In this document: piece after piece, positions 18,259-30,200 of the stretch | Position numbering within the stretch: position 1 is the stretch's first letter | Layout of the letters: every line of letters begins with the position of its first letter | NCBI GenBank assembly: GCA_018817165.1 | Contig: JAHITY010000071.1 | Location: forward strand, 1 to 48,158 | From: Candidatus Omnitrophota bacterium | GTDB taxonomy: Bacteria; Omnitrophota; Gorgyraeia; B26-G9 | Length of the DNA stretch: 48,158 bases | Reading direction: 5' to 3' | Made by a program: the position numbers and the translations under genes | Notes under the pieces: generated by a model | Told to the model about the DNA's origin: nothing | Database searches by the model: none | The model's input: the letters and a program-made list of their open reading frames with translations, nothing else

Positions 18259-20412
18259 ATGCCTGTATATAATTCCAAACAAAAAGTTAAATCAGGGATG
18301 CCGCTTGGCGGAATCGGTGCCGGCAAGCTGGAGATCACGCCTTATGGAACGCTTGATTATATTACTTATCAGAATAACTGGAATCGTCCGATAGCCAATC
18401 CGAATAATAAAGATAAGGCTGCTGGTTTAACTGGCTTTCATTTTGCTTTGTATATTAATACCAAAGCCGCGGCGATTTGTAAACTTCTCCAAACTGAACC
18501 AATCAGTAATTATAATACAATCCAGTCCATTGAATATTCCGCGAGATTTCCTTTTGCAAAGCTTGTTTATAAAGACGATAATCTTCCAATCGAAATAAAT
18601 TTAAAGGCTTATTCGCATCTTGTACCCGGAGACATTAAGAATTCCGGCTTGCCGGCAGCTGTATTTGAATTTGATATTAAAAATACAATGAATAAGGATA
18701 TTGAAGTGGCTATAATGTTTATCGGCCGAAACCTTGTTTCTAGAAATTCTGTCGGCAGAATCAATAATTTTAAAAAAGCCCATAATCTTGTGGGTATAGA
18801 GTTTGCACACGCAAAGCCGCTTAGTTCTGACCATCTGGCTGGGGATGCTTTTATTGGTTTGCCCAAGGATTCAGGGAAGATCAGTTATTTAAGCTGCTGG
18901 AATATGCAGAAAGAAAATTTTGTTTTTGAGCCCAATGTCAGTCTTGAAGCTTTTGATTATTTTAGTAAGCATGGCCGTCTGCCGAATATTAAAATGCATG
19001 AGCCGACTCAGAGTCAGAGCATAGAGTTAGGCGGGGCATTGGCTTGCGGTTTTAAACTTGACTGTAATCAAAGCCGTAAAGTACCGTTTACTTATTCCTG
19101 GAATTTTCCCCAGCATTTTCTCGGGCATTATTATGAAAAGTTTTTTAAGAAAAGCAGTGATGTCGCGGTATATATTAATCGTAATGAATCAGAACTGTAT
19201 CAAAAAACCGCTTGTTTGCCGAATATAATCAATAGCATGGGTTTAGAGGAATGGCTCTCAGATGCCTTATTAAATAATCTCTATACTTTATTTTCATCAT
19301 CGTGGCTTACGCGCAAGGGTGATTTTACAATGTATGAGGCGCCGCTAATCTGTCCGCTGATGGGCACTTTGGATGTTTATTTTTATGCCTCAGCGGCAAT
19401 TGGTTTATTGTTTCCCGCGTTGGATAAAAAAGCCCTGAGTTTATTCAAACAACATATTCGCAAAACTGGGTATGTGCCGCATGATATTGGCCTGGAGCGA
19501 ATTGATCTGCCTTCTAATGGCACGACAATGATCTTGTGGAAAGATCTAAATCCCAAATTTATTCTTTTAACTTATCGCGCTTTTTGCCAGACAAATGATC
19601 TTAAATTTCTAAAAGATATGTATCCATCATTAAAAAAGGCCTTTGAATATAGTTTAAAACAGGATAAAGATGCTGATGGTTTGCCGGATAATCAAGGTTT
19701 TGATACAACATTTGATACCTGGGGTTTTAAAGGAGCCAGTGCTTATAATGGCGGAGTCTTTTTGGTCAGCCTGCTGGCTTTAAGGCGGATGGCTGAGCAT
19801 TTTAATGATAAACGGCTGGCTAAAAGATGTATTGATATATTTACTAAAGGAAGAAAAAGTTTTGAACAAAAACTTTGGAACGGTAAATATTATATTACTG
19901 CTAAAAGCGCTGATAAAGATTATGAATCATGCATGCTTGGCCAGCTGACAGGCCAATGGTATGCTTATTTACTTGGTTTAGGCAGGATTTTTCCTGAGGA
20001 AAATATTAAAAGCTCTATAAAATGGATTTTAAAATTAAATGATAAAGACTCAAAATACGGAGCGACAAATTCTGTATTTATCAATAAAAAGCGCGATCTG
20101 GAATCATATCATTCCCAGAATATTTGGCCGGGAGTATGTTATTGCTTTGCCGCCTTAGCGATATATGAGGGATTTGTTAAAGAAGGTTTGCAATTAACAA
20201 AAAAAGTTTGGAATACTATATCAGTTAAAAATAAAAACCCTTGGAATCAGTCAGATGTTATTCTTGCCAAAGACGGCAGCTATGGTTTCGGAGATTATTA
20301 TATGCGCAATTCCGCTATCTGGGCAGTGCTGATTGCCTTGGCTCAAGACAATCCGTCTGTGGCCAATGGCTTTGAGAGCATTAAAAAACTAGTGCAATCT
20401 TCAAATTCTTAA
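18259..20412 (+). CDS. GH116-family beta-glucosidase / glucosylceramidase-like protein
   Basis: The start at 18259 is chosen because AAGGAGGG lies 9 nt upstream and the promoter -10 overlaps any earlier start; a TTG 22 codons upstream would lie before the promoter. The product is 717 aa. GH116 hallmarks are visible: MPLGGIGAGKLEITPYG at the N-terminus, YEAPL with E360 (candidate nucleophile), TLDVYFYAS, WKDLNPKFIL, DKDADGLPDNQGFD, and FDTWGFKGASAYNGG with D486 (candidate acid/base). These enzymes hydrolyse beta-glucosides, and relatives include bile-acid beta-glucosidase GBA2. There is no signal peptide, so it is likely cytoplasmic. It ends in Ser-Asn-Ser, unlike the envelope family. Substrate cannot be set from sequence alone. 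Confidence 0.88.
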   Translation: MPVYNSKQKVKSGMPLGGIGAGKLEITPYGTLDYITYQNNWNRPIANPNNKDKAAGLTGFHFALYINTKAAAICKLLQTEPISNYNTIQSIEYSARFPFAKLVYKDDNLPIEINLKAYSHLVPGDIKNSGLPAAVFEFDIKNTMNKDIEVAIMFIGRNLVSRNSVGRINNFKKAHNLVGIEFAHAKPLSSDHLAGDAFIGLPKDSGKISYLSCWNMQKENFVFEPNVSLEAFDYFSKHGRLPNIKMHEPTQSQSIELGGALACGFKLDCNQSRKVPFTYSWNFPQHFLGHYYEKFFKKSSDVAVYINRNESELYQKTACLPNIINSMGLEEWLSDALLNNLYTLFSSSWLTRKGDFTMYEAPLICPLMGTLDVYFYASAAIGLLFPALDKKALSLFKQHIRKTGYVPHDIGLERIDLPSNGTTMILWKDLNPKFILLTYRAFCQTNDLKFLKDMYPSLKKAFEYSLKQDKDADGLPDNQGFDTTFDTWGFKGASAYNGGVFLVSLLALRRMAEHFNDKRLAKRCIDIFTKGRKSFEQKLWNGKYYITAKSADKDYESCMLGQLTGQWYAYLLGLGRIFPEENIKSSIKWILKLNDKDSKYGATNSVFINKKRDLESYHSQNIWPGVCYCFAALAIYEGFVKEGLQLTKKVWNTISVKNKNPWNQSDVILAKDGSYGFGDYYMRNSAIWAVLIALAQDNPSVANGFESIKKLVQSSNS

Positions 20413-20445
20413 TTAATCTAATAAAATTAATAAAAAGTAAATATT

Positions 20446-20859
20446 ATGAGACGAACAGCTTTTGGTGATTTAATCGCGCGTTTAACTGTGTTTATTTACG
20501 CTTATCCGATATTTTGTTTATTTGTATTTATTAGCGTTATTTTAATGCTGTTGACCATGGCTTTGTATTTTGGCGCTTATAACTATAAACTGGAAAAACG
20601 TTTTGCCCGAATGCTGGCTTTCTCCATGGTTCCGGTGAGTGTCTGGGCGGTTTATTTTTTTAAGCCGATTTTCCCGCCTTTATTAATTACTCTGACAATC
20701 TGGCTGTTTTTTCCTTTATCTTTTATCATTAATAAAATTAAGTATGAAAAACGGATAAAACAGTATAGGTCAAAGATCAAGGGCTGGGAATGCAAGAACT
20801 GTAAAGCTTACAATGAAGATGTTTTTTTAGTGTGTAAAGAGTGCAATATGCCGAGGTGA
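20446..20859 (+). CDS. Small membrane protein with a C-terminal zinc ribbon
   Basis: 137 aa. Hydrophobic stretches at about residues 12-45 and 58-95 give three to four membrane segments. A basic region and a four-cysteine ribbon follow (C116, C119, C130, C133, in WECKNCKAYNEDVFLVCKEC) at the very end, presumably on the cytoplasmic side. It starts 33 nt after the glucosidase and is probably on the same transcript. No specific family or function is recognised. Such ribbons can bind zinc for structural purposes. Confidence 0.7.
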   Translation: MRRTAFGDLIARLTVFIYAYPIFCLFVFISVILMLLTMALYFGAYNYKLEKRFARMLAFSMVPVSVWAVYFFKPIFPPLLITLTIWLFFPLSFIINKIKYEKRIKQYRSKIKGWECKNCKAYNEDVFLVCKECNMPR

Positions 20860-21031
20860 AATTTGCCTTCTTTTTTACTCCTAGAATAAAATCAATAGAT
20901 TTAAGTCATTTAATTTCAATAATATGCGCTAATTGATACGTGCCGTTGCTTTAAAGCTTTTCTCATATAGTTTATCCTCAAATCTCTATTTCTAAGGTTT
21001 TCTCCCGCGTTTATTTTACAGTCTAAGAGAT

Positions 21032-21060
21032 TTGCATTTATCTGCTTGATGTGGTACACT
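21032..21060 (+). promoter_or_regulatory. Promoter of the 15.9-kb gene
   Basis: TTGCAT (21032-21037) and TACACT (21055-21060) are 17 nt apart, with TGG before the -10. The start of transcription would be near 21067, about 70 nt before an ATG at 21135 that has its own ribosome-binding site. The rest of the 20860-21134 gap shows nothing else I can name. Confidence 0.55.
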
Positions 21061-21134
21061 TTAGAACCTTTTTCATATCTCACATAAGACGAATATTCTT
21101 ATTACAATTATTTGTTTAAAATAAGGGTTTTTGG

Positions 21135-21236
21135 ATGGTTGGTTTAAATAACTTTTTTATTAAAAAGAAATTTTTTCTCCGGATTATAAGTTTGCTTATA
21201 ACCGCATCCAGGAAAATTATAAAAGTTTTGGTTTAA
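21135..21236 (+). CDS. Short leader-like ORF at the head of the giant gene, out of frame with it
   Basis: ATG 21135 is preceded by TAAGGG (about 7-8 nt upstream) and lies downstream of a promoter. It encodes 33 residues with a basic start and a hydrophobic core (FFLRIISLLIT) resembling the family leader FKIISLLLIQ, and stops at TAA 21234-21236. The giant frame is open from 21164 and overlaps it. A run of six T at 21171-21176 lies in the overlap. With one extra T the ATG would read straight into the giant frame (FFSPDYKFAYN). It may therefore be the true 5' end of the giant gene separated by a frameshift, a translated leader peptide, or chance. Confidence 0.4.
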   Translation: MVGLNNFFIKKKFFLRIISLLITASRKIIKVLV

Positions 21237-21241
21237 ATTCT

Positions 21242-24200
21242 TTGGAAGATTCAGTTATAATCAAAGGGGAAAAAGATTTCAGCCGATTACCTGCACCTAA
21301 ATCATTATTTAATAAGCTGTTTAACAGTCGGAATATTTTATTTGATTTCACTACAAAATTTATCCGCAAAATTTTTAAAACTGGAGTTTATGCAGGCAAC
21401 CTCACTGCTGGTTTGATCAAGCAGGGGAATATTGCTTCCGGGACCTGGACGCAGGAATATCACAAAGAATTAAATTCTTTAATCCAGTCTTTGATCAATA
21501 AACAAGATACTGATTTAAGCAGTAATTATGATATTGCCAGTCAGAAGAAAGAACTAGTCGCTTCTTTGACTGAATATATCAACTCTTTGAATGCTACTGA
21601 AAAAGAAAAATTGAATAAAATTATCCAAGAATCAGAGCTTTCTATTTCTTCAATCGATCAGCTGATCAATCAGATCATTGAGATCTTACCGCAGAAAAGC
21701 ACAAACTTCTATTATTTAAAACCAGCGCATCACGGAGTATTTTATTCGTCTCGCGGTAATGGCACTGCGCCGCTTATTGCCGCTGCTCATTTTGGACATA
21801 GACGGGATTCCTCAGACCAGTCAAAAGTAAATAATAATATTTATCTTGCGGAACCTTCATTTGCTTTAAAGTCGCATGAAACACAATTAGGAGTAATACT
21901 TCATGAGCTTATCCATTGTGTTCTTGGGGCAGGTGATGCTGAACATGCTTTAGCTGCCAGACTACAAAGCAGTTATGAAGGGTTTATGCTCAAAAAACAA
22001 ATGCCTGCTGAATTTTTCCACACCTACCGCCGTTATTATGAATTGAAGAATGAGATATTGGCAGCAAATGAAAATAATGATGACTCAGCCTATACCAAAG
22101 CCCGCGAAGAATTGATTAAAACAATTGATGGATTAAGAGCGCTTACGGAAACTGCTGGTCAGGACCAGTTTAAAAAAGCATTTGATCTTTTAAAAATCGA
22201 GCAGATTGAAAATCAAGATGAAAAAACTTTTATGCTAGGGACATTTGATGAGTTTTACCATCTTTCTACGCCTGATTATGATCAGCAGGAAATACAGATT
22301 ATGCAGGATATTATGCGCGAAATGTCCGAAGGATTTAAAAAATGGCATGATCCTGCTGAGATATATTCGCAAGGGATGAAGGCCATGCAGCCTTATCATG
22401 CCAAAAATCTTTTGCCTAAACATATAGCTGACACGAATGAGATGCACAGTAAATATCTTTCTCTGCAGATTGATCAGATAACCCGTGGTTTTATTAACTC
22501 CAAAGCCACAGGCGCCTGCTTCCTCAGAGGATTTGATTATAATTATGTATTGACTAAAGGGCTTAAAAATCGGGAAGTGTCTCTACCGTTTTTAAAGGCA
22601 AGCATTAAGCATGAACTTATTCATTATTTCGCGTTTAATGGTCTTTTGCCGATTAATTATAATCGGGAAGATATTACTACAGCAATGACTGTTATTGAAT
22701 TACTGGAAAACAAACAAGAGGATGTATTTACAAAATACGACAATTTTTTTACTCCGGTAGGCGATAAGCTATTTGCTGCTGGTAGATCCATGCAAAAACA
22801 GGGAAAAGTTATTTTAGATGAAGAATATTTACTCAAAACCGCATTTGAGCTTTATCAGACAAATGAAAAAACCAAAGACCAGGCATTAATGTTGGTAAGA
22901 GATCCTGTTGGCAGGAATCCAATGGAAACTGCTCAAATAATGCATCAGGTAAATGATATGCGCCAAAGAGTAATTGGGGTTATTATTGCCGGAGCTTTGA
23001 TCGAGCATCATGAAAGTACTGGTGAGCCTTTATTGGAAACTTTGATTGATTTTTTTAAACAGCTTAGCGAGAGGATTCCTTTACCTTCTGTAAAGCAATT
23101 AATGCAAACACTTGAAATTTATAAACAGGAGAACATGCCGGAAAGAGAAATAAAAGAAGTTGAAAATTTATTGGCAAAAGCTCGCAAAAGACAGGAAGAC
23201 GTAGAAACAAAAAAAAATAATATTATGAGTTGGGCAAAAAGAGCGACAGGCATTCCAGCGCTTTCTTATGTCGAAGCCAAAGAGGATATGGCTCAATGGG
23301 CATTTCTTCCTACTCATCAGCGGATAGTGGGAGTGGAACAGGATCTTTATCGCATTGACCAACGTGCTGCATATGGTTTGGTGGTTACTCCGGTTTTTGA
23401 AGCAAAATACGGGATTCCGGTAAGAGAAAAAATAATTGAAGCCGAATACAAAGATGAGTTATACTTTGACCTTTTGATGCGGGTTATGGACACTCCCCGA
23501 ATCATGGCTTTTGGCTGGAATGAATATCCGGGAACAATCAACTGGGTAAAGGCAATATTTGAAGAGCGGTTTAAAGAAGATAATATGCTGATTGCCCAGA
23601 CAGTGCTGGGAGCGCGTTCTCGTCCTTTGCAGTATTTGGATAGTTTTATGTATCGCTGGGTAAAGGGAATAGATACTGATAAGCGTTTAAGGAACAGTGA
23701 TGTTAAAACAGCTATTGATAATACCCGCGACGCTTATGCTCAGGTAATGGCAACAATAAATCCCGAGGAACTATACGCAATTGTTAAAAATGAGATCTGG
23801 CCGGAGTTTAAGAAATTGCTTGATGCTGAGATAAAAGAACAGCAGGAAATGGAAGCTTTCCGTGAGCAGCATCGCCAGCCGCAAATGAGCGATCAGGATC
23901 TGCAAAACCAGTGGAATAATCTGTCTGATCAGGAAAAACAGGAAATCCGTGATCAAATAGATCAGTGGTGGGATTCTTTGAGTGATCAGGAAAAACAAGA
24001 TTTTCTAGAAAAAATGAAAAAAAGGATGCAGGATGAAGCCAATGATTACATGGCTCAGTCTTCCCGCGCGCAGCAAGGCAAGCCGCGGACTTCTCCTAAT
24101 CCAGTATTGCCGGATGATAATCCTCAAGGTTCTGGTACACAAATGCCTCAGCAAGGTAATGGTAATGATGATCTTGAACGTTTAAATCAAATGGCTCAAC

Positions 24201-27200
24201 AGCTTAATCGTATGGCTGAGCGCATGCGCAAAAAAGCCAATGCTTTGGAAAATCAGGCTTCCGGCAACTCGGAAAATACTGATTCTTTATCTGAAAAAGC
24301 AGAGGAAATTGATCACAATGCCGGTGGTGCTGATATGTCTGATTCGGGAAAAGAAATGGTCGAAACCGCTCAGGATACAGCTGATGGATTTGGCTCACTC
24401 AAAGACCAGACTGATAAATTTAAAAAACGTACGGAATCATTTAACAGCGCGGCTAATCAGGTAACCGGTTCTGAGAGTTCTGAGGAAATGAAGCAAAGTG
24501 CTGATTCTTTAAATAATGTTGCTAGGGAAATGGATGATATTGCTAAACAAGCAGACAAAACCGCGAAACAAGCACTTGATGAAGCCAAACAAACAGCAAA
24601 AATGATCAAGCAAAAAGGCACTAAAGATATTGACCAGATAAGATATAATGCGAAAAATATTGCTCAAAAAGCCGATAAGCTGGCTGATTATGCCAAACAG
24701 CTTGCGGACAAAGCACAGCAAGCCGGTGAACAAGCGCAGCAAAGTCAGAGCATTGCCAGTCAGATGGAAGCTGAATCAGCTGGTAAAAAATCGCAAGCAA
24801 AGCCAGATGAAAATAATCAGACAGGCCAGCCGCAATCAGATCCTAAAAACTGGAATTGGGATGAATCAAAACTTCAAGATAAGCCGGATTTTCCTGAAGG
24901 TAAATCAACTAAATCAAAACCAGATAAAGAAAAACCTGCAGGTAAAGAAGATAAAGATTCTGTGCCACAGGATAAGCCTAAGTCAAATGAGTCTAAAAAG
25001 GGAAAGCCGGAAGGGGATAAAGCAAAACCAGCAAAGCCGGGAGTTTCGGAAGAGCCGAAAGATGGCGATAAAGGAAAAGAACTGCCTTTAACTGGGATTG
25101 ATAAACTGGCTAAAAAATTTAAGGATGACAATAAGCCTGATGCCAAGGAATTTGATTTATCAAAATATTCTGAAGACCAAGAAAAAGATAAGTCAAAAGA
25201 TACAGCCGCAAAATCAACACCATCCAAGAGCGATCAGCCCACAGAAGAAGAGATCAAAAACCTTGAAGAGCATAATCAAAAAATGAACAAAATGCGCGCT
25301 GAGAATTTCCTAAAACGCAATGGCATCACTGTAGAAGAGAATGCCTGGTATCAACAGATGAGGCGTCAGATGATGGCTCAGACCAGCAATATAGAAAAAG
25401 AATTACAAAAAATTCTTGTTCCTGGCGGTGGTAATGAATTCCTCTATCATCGCAGCTATGGAGAATTAGATGATGATGCTTTGGCGGAGATACCTGCTGG
25501 CAGACGCAAGATCTTTAAACAGCAGCTGCAGCCGAAGAAGAAAAAAGTAATTATTTCTTTGCTGGTTGATATTAGCGGCAGTACTTTTCCTGACCCTGGA
25601 AAAAGTTTGGAAGATTCAATTCTTTTTCGCGAAGCGTTGACTGCTTTGGCTTTTCAGGAAGCCTTAAAGAAATTTGAAAACAGAAGCGATGTGGAATTGG
25701 AATTTGAGATCGCGGCTTACAATGAATATTCCTATCATAAGCTTAAAGATTATCAAGATAAGATTACGATTAAGCGGGCTTTTGAAGTAATAGAAGACAT
25801 TCTTACTATTAAAACCGGAAAAGACGGGACATCGGATTATCAGGCGCTTAAAGCTGCTATAAAAAGAATGCGCGAACGTAAGCTGGGAAAAGATCCGGAA
25901 GCAAAGAAAATTATTTTAAATATGAATGATGGTAATGATGGTTTAAATTCAGAAGCTATTCAGGCTTTGTACCCGGAAAATCCAGATCTGCGTATCCTTT
26001 CTTTTGGGATTGATGAGAATGAAGAAATCGCCAAAGCTATTGCTCAATCATATGGTAGTCGTTTTGGTATCGCGGTTACGGATATTAATAATGTTGCTAG
26101 TGTGGTAATGAAACATTTAAGGCTTGAATTGCGCCGCCCGGTAAATAAAAATAATATTGGCAATATTGTGGCTAATGTAATGCTTTTTGGCATGCCCACA
26201 CTTGCTGCTTTGGCGATGAATGCTTTACAGGGGTTTACGCTTAATCTTTTGGGAGAGGTCAATGAATTGCCTTTAGAAGAACCTGTATATGAAGGTTCTA
26301 AATTTCAAATTGCCCGGGAAAATGGTAAAGAATATTTAGTTTATCGCGATCCTGATACAGGAGATGAAAAGATAAAAATACAGCGCGGTTCAGCCAATAA
26401 CAAATTAGTCCCGGACATAGAATGGAATGCGGCGTTTGAGAATGAACAGAATATCGGGACATTATTAAAGATGTTTCAGATCCTTTATGCTGAAGATGGG
26501 CAAGAGAGCAACCGCATGCGTAATTTGCTTTTGTTGGGCGAAACAGGCACTGGAAAAGATGTATTAGCTGCATATGCCTTAAAACTGTTAAACCGTAATC
26601 GCAGAATGCTTCCAATCCACAAAAGAACCGATAAAAATCAATTGATAGCCAGAAGAATATTTTTCATAAAGAAAAACGCGGAAGGAAAGCTGATTAAAAA
26701 AACCGGCTGGGCAGATTCCGAACTGATCGAGGCAGCTAAGAATGGAGATACAATATTCTTAAATGAATTAAACAAAGCTGAATCCGAAAATTTGGGAGTA
26801 ATCAATAATTTATTATCATTGGGAAAATTTTTTGATAAAGATGGCAAAGAACACACAGTGCATCCTGATTTTCGGGTCATTGCCATGGCTAATCCCCCTG
26901 GCGGGATATACAATGTAAATGACTTATCCTGGGAAATTCGGGACAGATTCACAACCTTAAAGGTTGAATATTTATCGGAAGAAGATGAAATAGATTTACT
27001 TTCCTCATGGGCTCTGGTATTAGCACGTAAAACTATCCGTAACTTAGTCACTGCAGCCTGGAACATTAGAGCAAGATATTTTGGCTTTACCAGCCGTAAG
27101 AACATGCTTGACGAAGACGAAGTTCCCGCGGAACTCGGCATGAACATGAAACGTCCGCTATCCACAGGAGAGCTGAGAAAAATCGTAGAACACTTTGCGA

Positions 27201-30200
27201 TGTATCCCTATGATTTAAAGAATAGAGCTTGGAGTATAATTAACCGCCATTTTTCTTTGGATAATGAAGATCCTATGGAAGTAAAAGAAATGAAAGAAGA
27301 GATCCGCAGTGAATTTGAAGGCTTAGGATTTCAAGATAAAATAAAAGAAGAAGAGATAATTATCCAAAAAGAAAACAATAAAATAGTAGTTGAAAAGGAT
27401 GAACTTACTGGTATTGAGACTAGGTTCTGGGAGATCACTCCAGACATTGGAGGCGAAGCCGTAAAATACAAATTAATTGATCAAGGTCCAAAAGATAAAA
27501 ACGAAAAACCAGAACAAGTCATTCCGGAAGTACAATATAATCTAGTAAAATGTTACGATATATTAAAAGACATATCCCTAGGCAATCATCTGCTATTTAC
27601 TGGACATGCCGGAACAGGTAAGAACACAATCGCTGATTTTGTCAGCTATATGCTGGCCGGCGGCGCCTATCAGATCGCGATGAACAAACTGATCGAGCCA
27701 GGTGACCTCACAGCTTGGCAGGGTTTTTCCGAGACAACCGATGAAGAACGTATAGAATGGATCAAATCATTTATCGTAAGGGCAATGGAGGAGGGCAAAC
27801 CAGTAATCATTGATGAAGTAAATAAAGCAGATAGCGGAGTGGTAGCGATCTTAAACAGTCTGCTTGAAACCGGCGATCTCACTTTGCCTAATGGCGATGT
27901 GGTAACTGCCCAGCCGGGATTTGTGATAATTGCCTTGATGAATCCTCCGATACCAGGAGTATATGAAGTAGAACCCTTATCCGGAGAATTTTTACGCAGA
28001 TTTAGTGTACATAAATTTGATTATCTGCCGGAAGAGCAGGAATATGAAATATTAGATAATATCGCCAATCATCGAGTAAATGAAAAATACTTAAGAAGAC
28101 TGATCAAAGCAACGCGAAAATTAAGGGAGCTTTATGTGACCGGAGGCGGGATTCCTGCTCCGCCAGCATTGCGTCCATTAATCAGAACAGTAGAGCGAAT
28201 CAGAGACTATGGTGATAAATTAGTATTTGGCGCAAAGCAAAGAAGAGATAAACAAATATTTGAATGCTTTGAGGCTAATTACTCATTTGATAAACCTGAG
28301 CATCAGAAAATAGTTGAGAATGTGTTTAAAGATCCGGAAATTGAATTATTGCCAAAACAGCCGATAAACAAAAACCCGCCTGACGCGATTGATAAACTTT
28401 TAGATGGTGAGCCTTTGGTTGAACGAAGAACTTTGGAACTAGAGCCAAATACTGGCGATAAACTTACTGATAATATTCTAAAAGTTCTTCAATTAAATAT
28501 GGACGCGATAATCGTCGCAGAAAAGATTAACGAGCTTGACGGTTTTGTTGATACTATTATTACTAGTTGGTCAGAAACAAATTTTAAACAGCATCTTGCA
28601 TCAGCGCTTTATTTTAAAGAAATCGTCAGCGTAACTAGTTTTATCCGCGGCATGGCGGAACATACTGATATTAATAAAAAGGCATTGGAACAGCTTGAGC
28701 AGAAAATGGAAAAGCATCTTTTGGCTTATGGCTGGCCCGAGACTTTTTTTATTGAAGATTTCGACCCGGAAGATCATGTGGTTAAGTCAGTACCTATGAC
28801 GGAAGATATTATGGACAATGAGTCATTTGGACTTATTCAGATTTTTAATCAGGACGCGGATTTTGTTCAGGAGCATATTGAAAAAATAATTAAAAGTATT
28901 AAAACACTTAGTCCTGAATTTAATGGGCAGTTGCCGCATGAACTTATTGATCAAATGGGGGCTTTGTATGCTTATCAGATAACAATTAACAATTTAGAGG
29001 ATAAGCATGGCTTAGATGAACAGATTAATTTCGTTATGGATTTATTTCCATATCAATTTAAATATTCAAATGATTTAACTTTTTTAAAAGATTTTATTGA
29101 TGTATATCCTTTTGCCGATAAGCCGGATTCTATGGGTGGGGATTTAGTGAGAAAAATGCTGCCGGAAATAGAAAAACTCTCCGCGCAAGAAAGAGCAGAG
29201 ATATTTATTCCGCTGATAAAGAAAAATCCTGAATTATTCGTCAAGCTGTATAAATCTCTAGTGCACAAAGCAATACCCAGCCTTAAAGCGCAACGCCAGG
29301 ATGCTCAAAAGCTTTGCGCTTATATTTATCAGCTGGGTTATCAGACCATGAAGTCATTTGAGGGTTATGTTGATCAGACTAAAATGGCTGAGACGGTAAA
29401 TGAACCGGTTTTAGTCAAACAGCAATCTTCAAGCTTAAATCCGTTTAGTACAGAAAATGGAATAGAACAATATGTTTGGAAAGATGATGATGGGAATATT
29501 GCAGAAAATATATTAAAGGGTTTTGGGGATTCGATTAATTCTGTGACCTTGGATTCTTTGGGTGAAAATTTTATAGTTACATCAGGAATAGAAGTGACTA
29601 ATATTGCTTTTGAACCAAGAATAGAAAAAAACAGTGCAACAAAAACCAAGATAAATAATACCTTTCATACAACTTTGCCAAATGATGCAATTACCCGAGT
29701 GTATGACAGCGCGCAAACTAAAAACTTTTTCTTTTTTGCCACAGATCAAGGGGTTTATATTGCTAATCGTCAAGATAACCCGCCCCATGTTTCTGAGGCT
29801 TATAATAGCCCGGCAACTGTTTTTAACAGAACAGGTTATATTGTAAGTCATATTAAAGCTACAGGCATAGCAGTAAAAGACACTCCGAACGGTTTGGAAA
29901 TATATATTATTAATTCCTCTGAGCATAAAAGCAAAATTCAGAAATTGACAAATGAAAATGGATATAGCGCTCCTATTGATACCTTAAGTGGTCTTAAAAA
30001 TGTTAAGGCGCTTTCTTTTAATAAAGACGGAGAGCTCTTAGCTGCCTGGGAAGAAGAAGAGTCTGTAGGTGTGGTAGTTATCCAAACCAGCGATGGTTAT
30101 GAAAATGCGCCGAGGAAAATGAAGGTAAAAGCAATGTCCTCGATTGATGAGAAGGTTTTGCCGGATGAAGGGATTAAGGAAATAACTTCAATAGTTGAAG

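Noticed and set aside
24648-25091. 147-codon plus-strand frame inside the giant gene
   Set aside because: It is a shifted reading of the Lys/Gln-rich linker; composition explains the lack of stops and there is no ribosome site.
26638-27165. 175-codon minus-strand open frame
   Set aside because: It lies opposite the intact AAA+ module 1 of the giant gene; its translation is Ser/Phe-rich antisense text without motifs.
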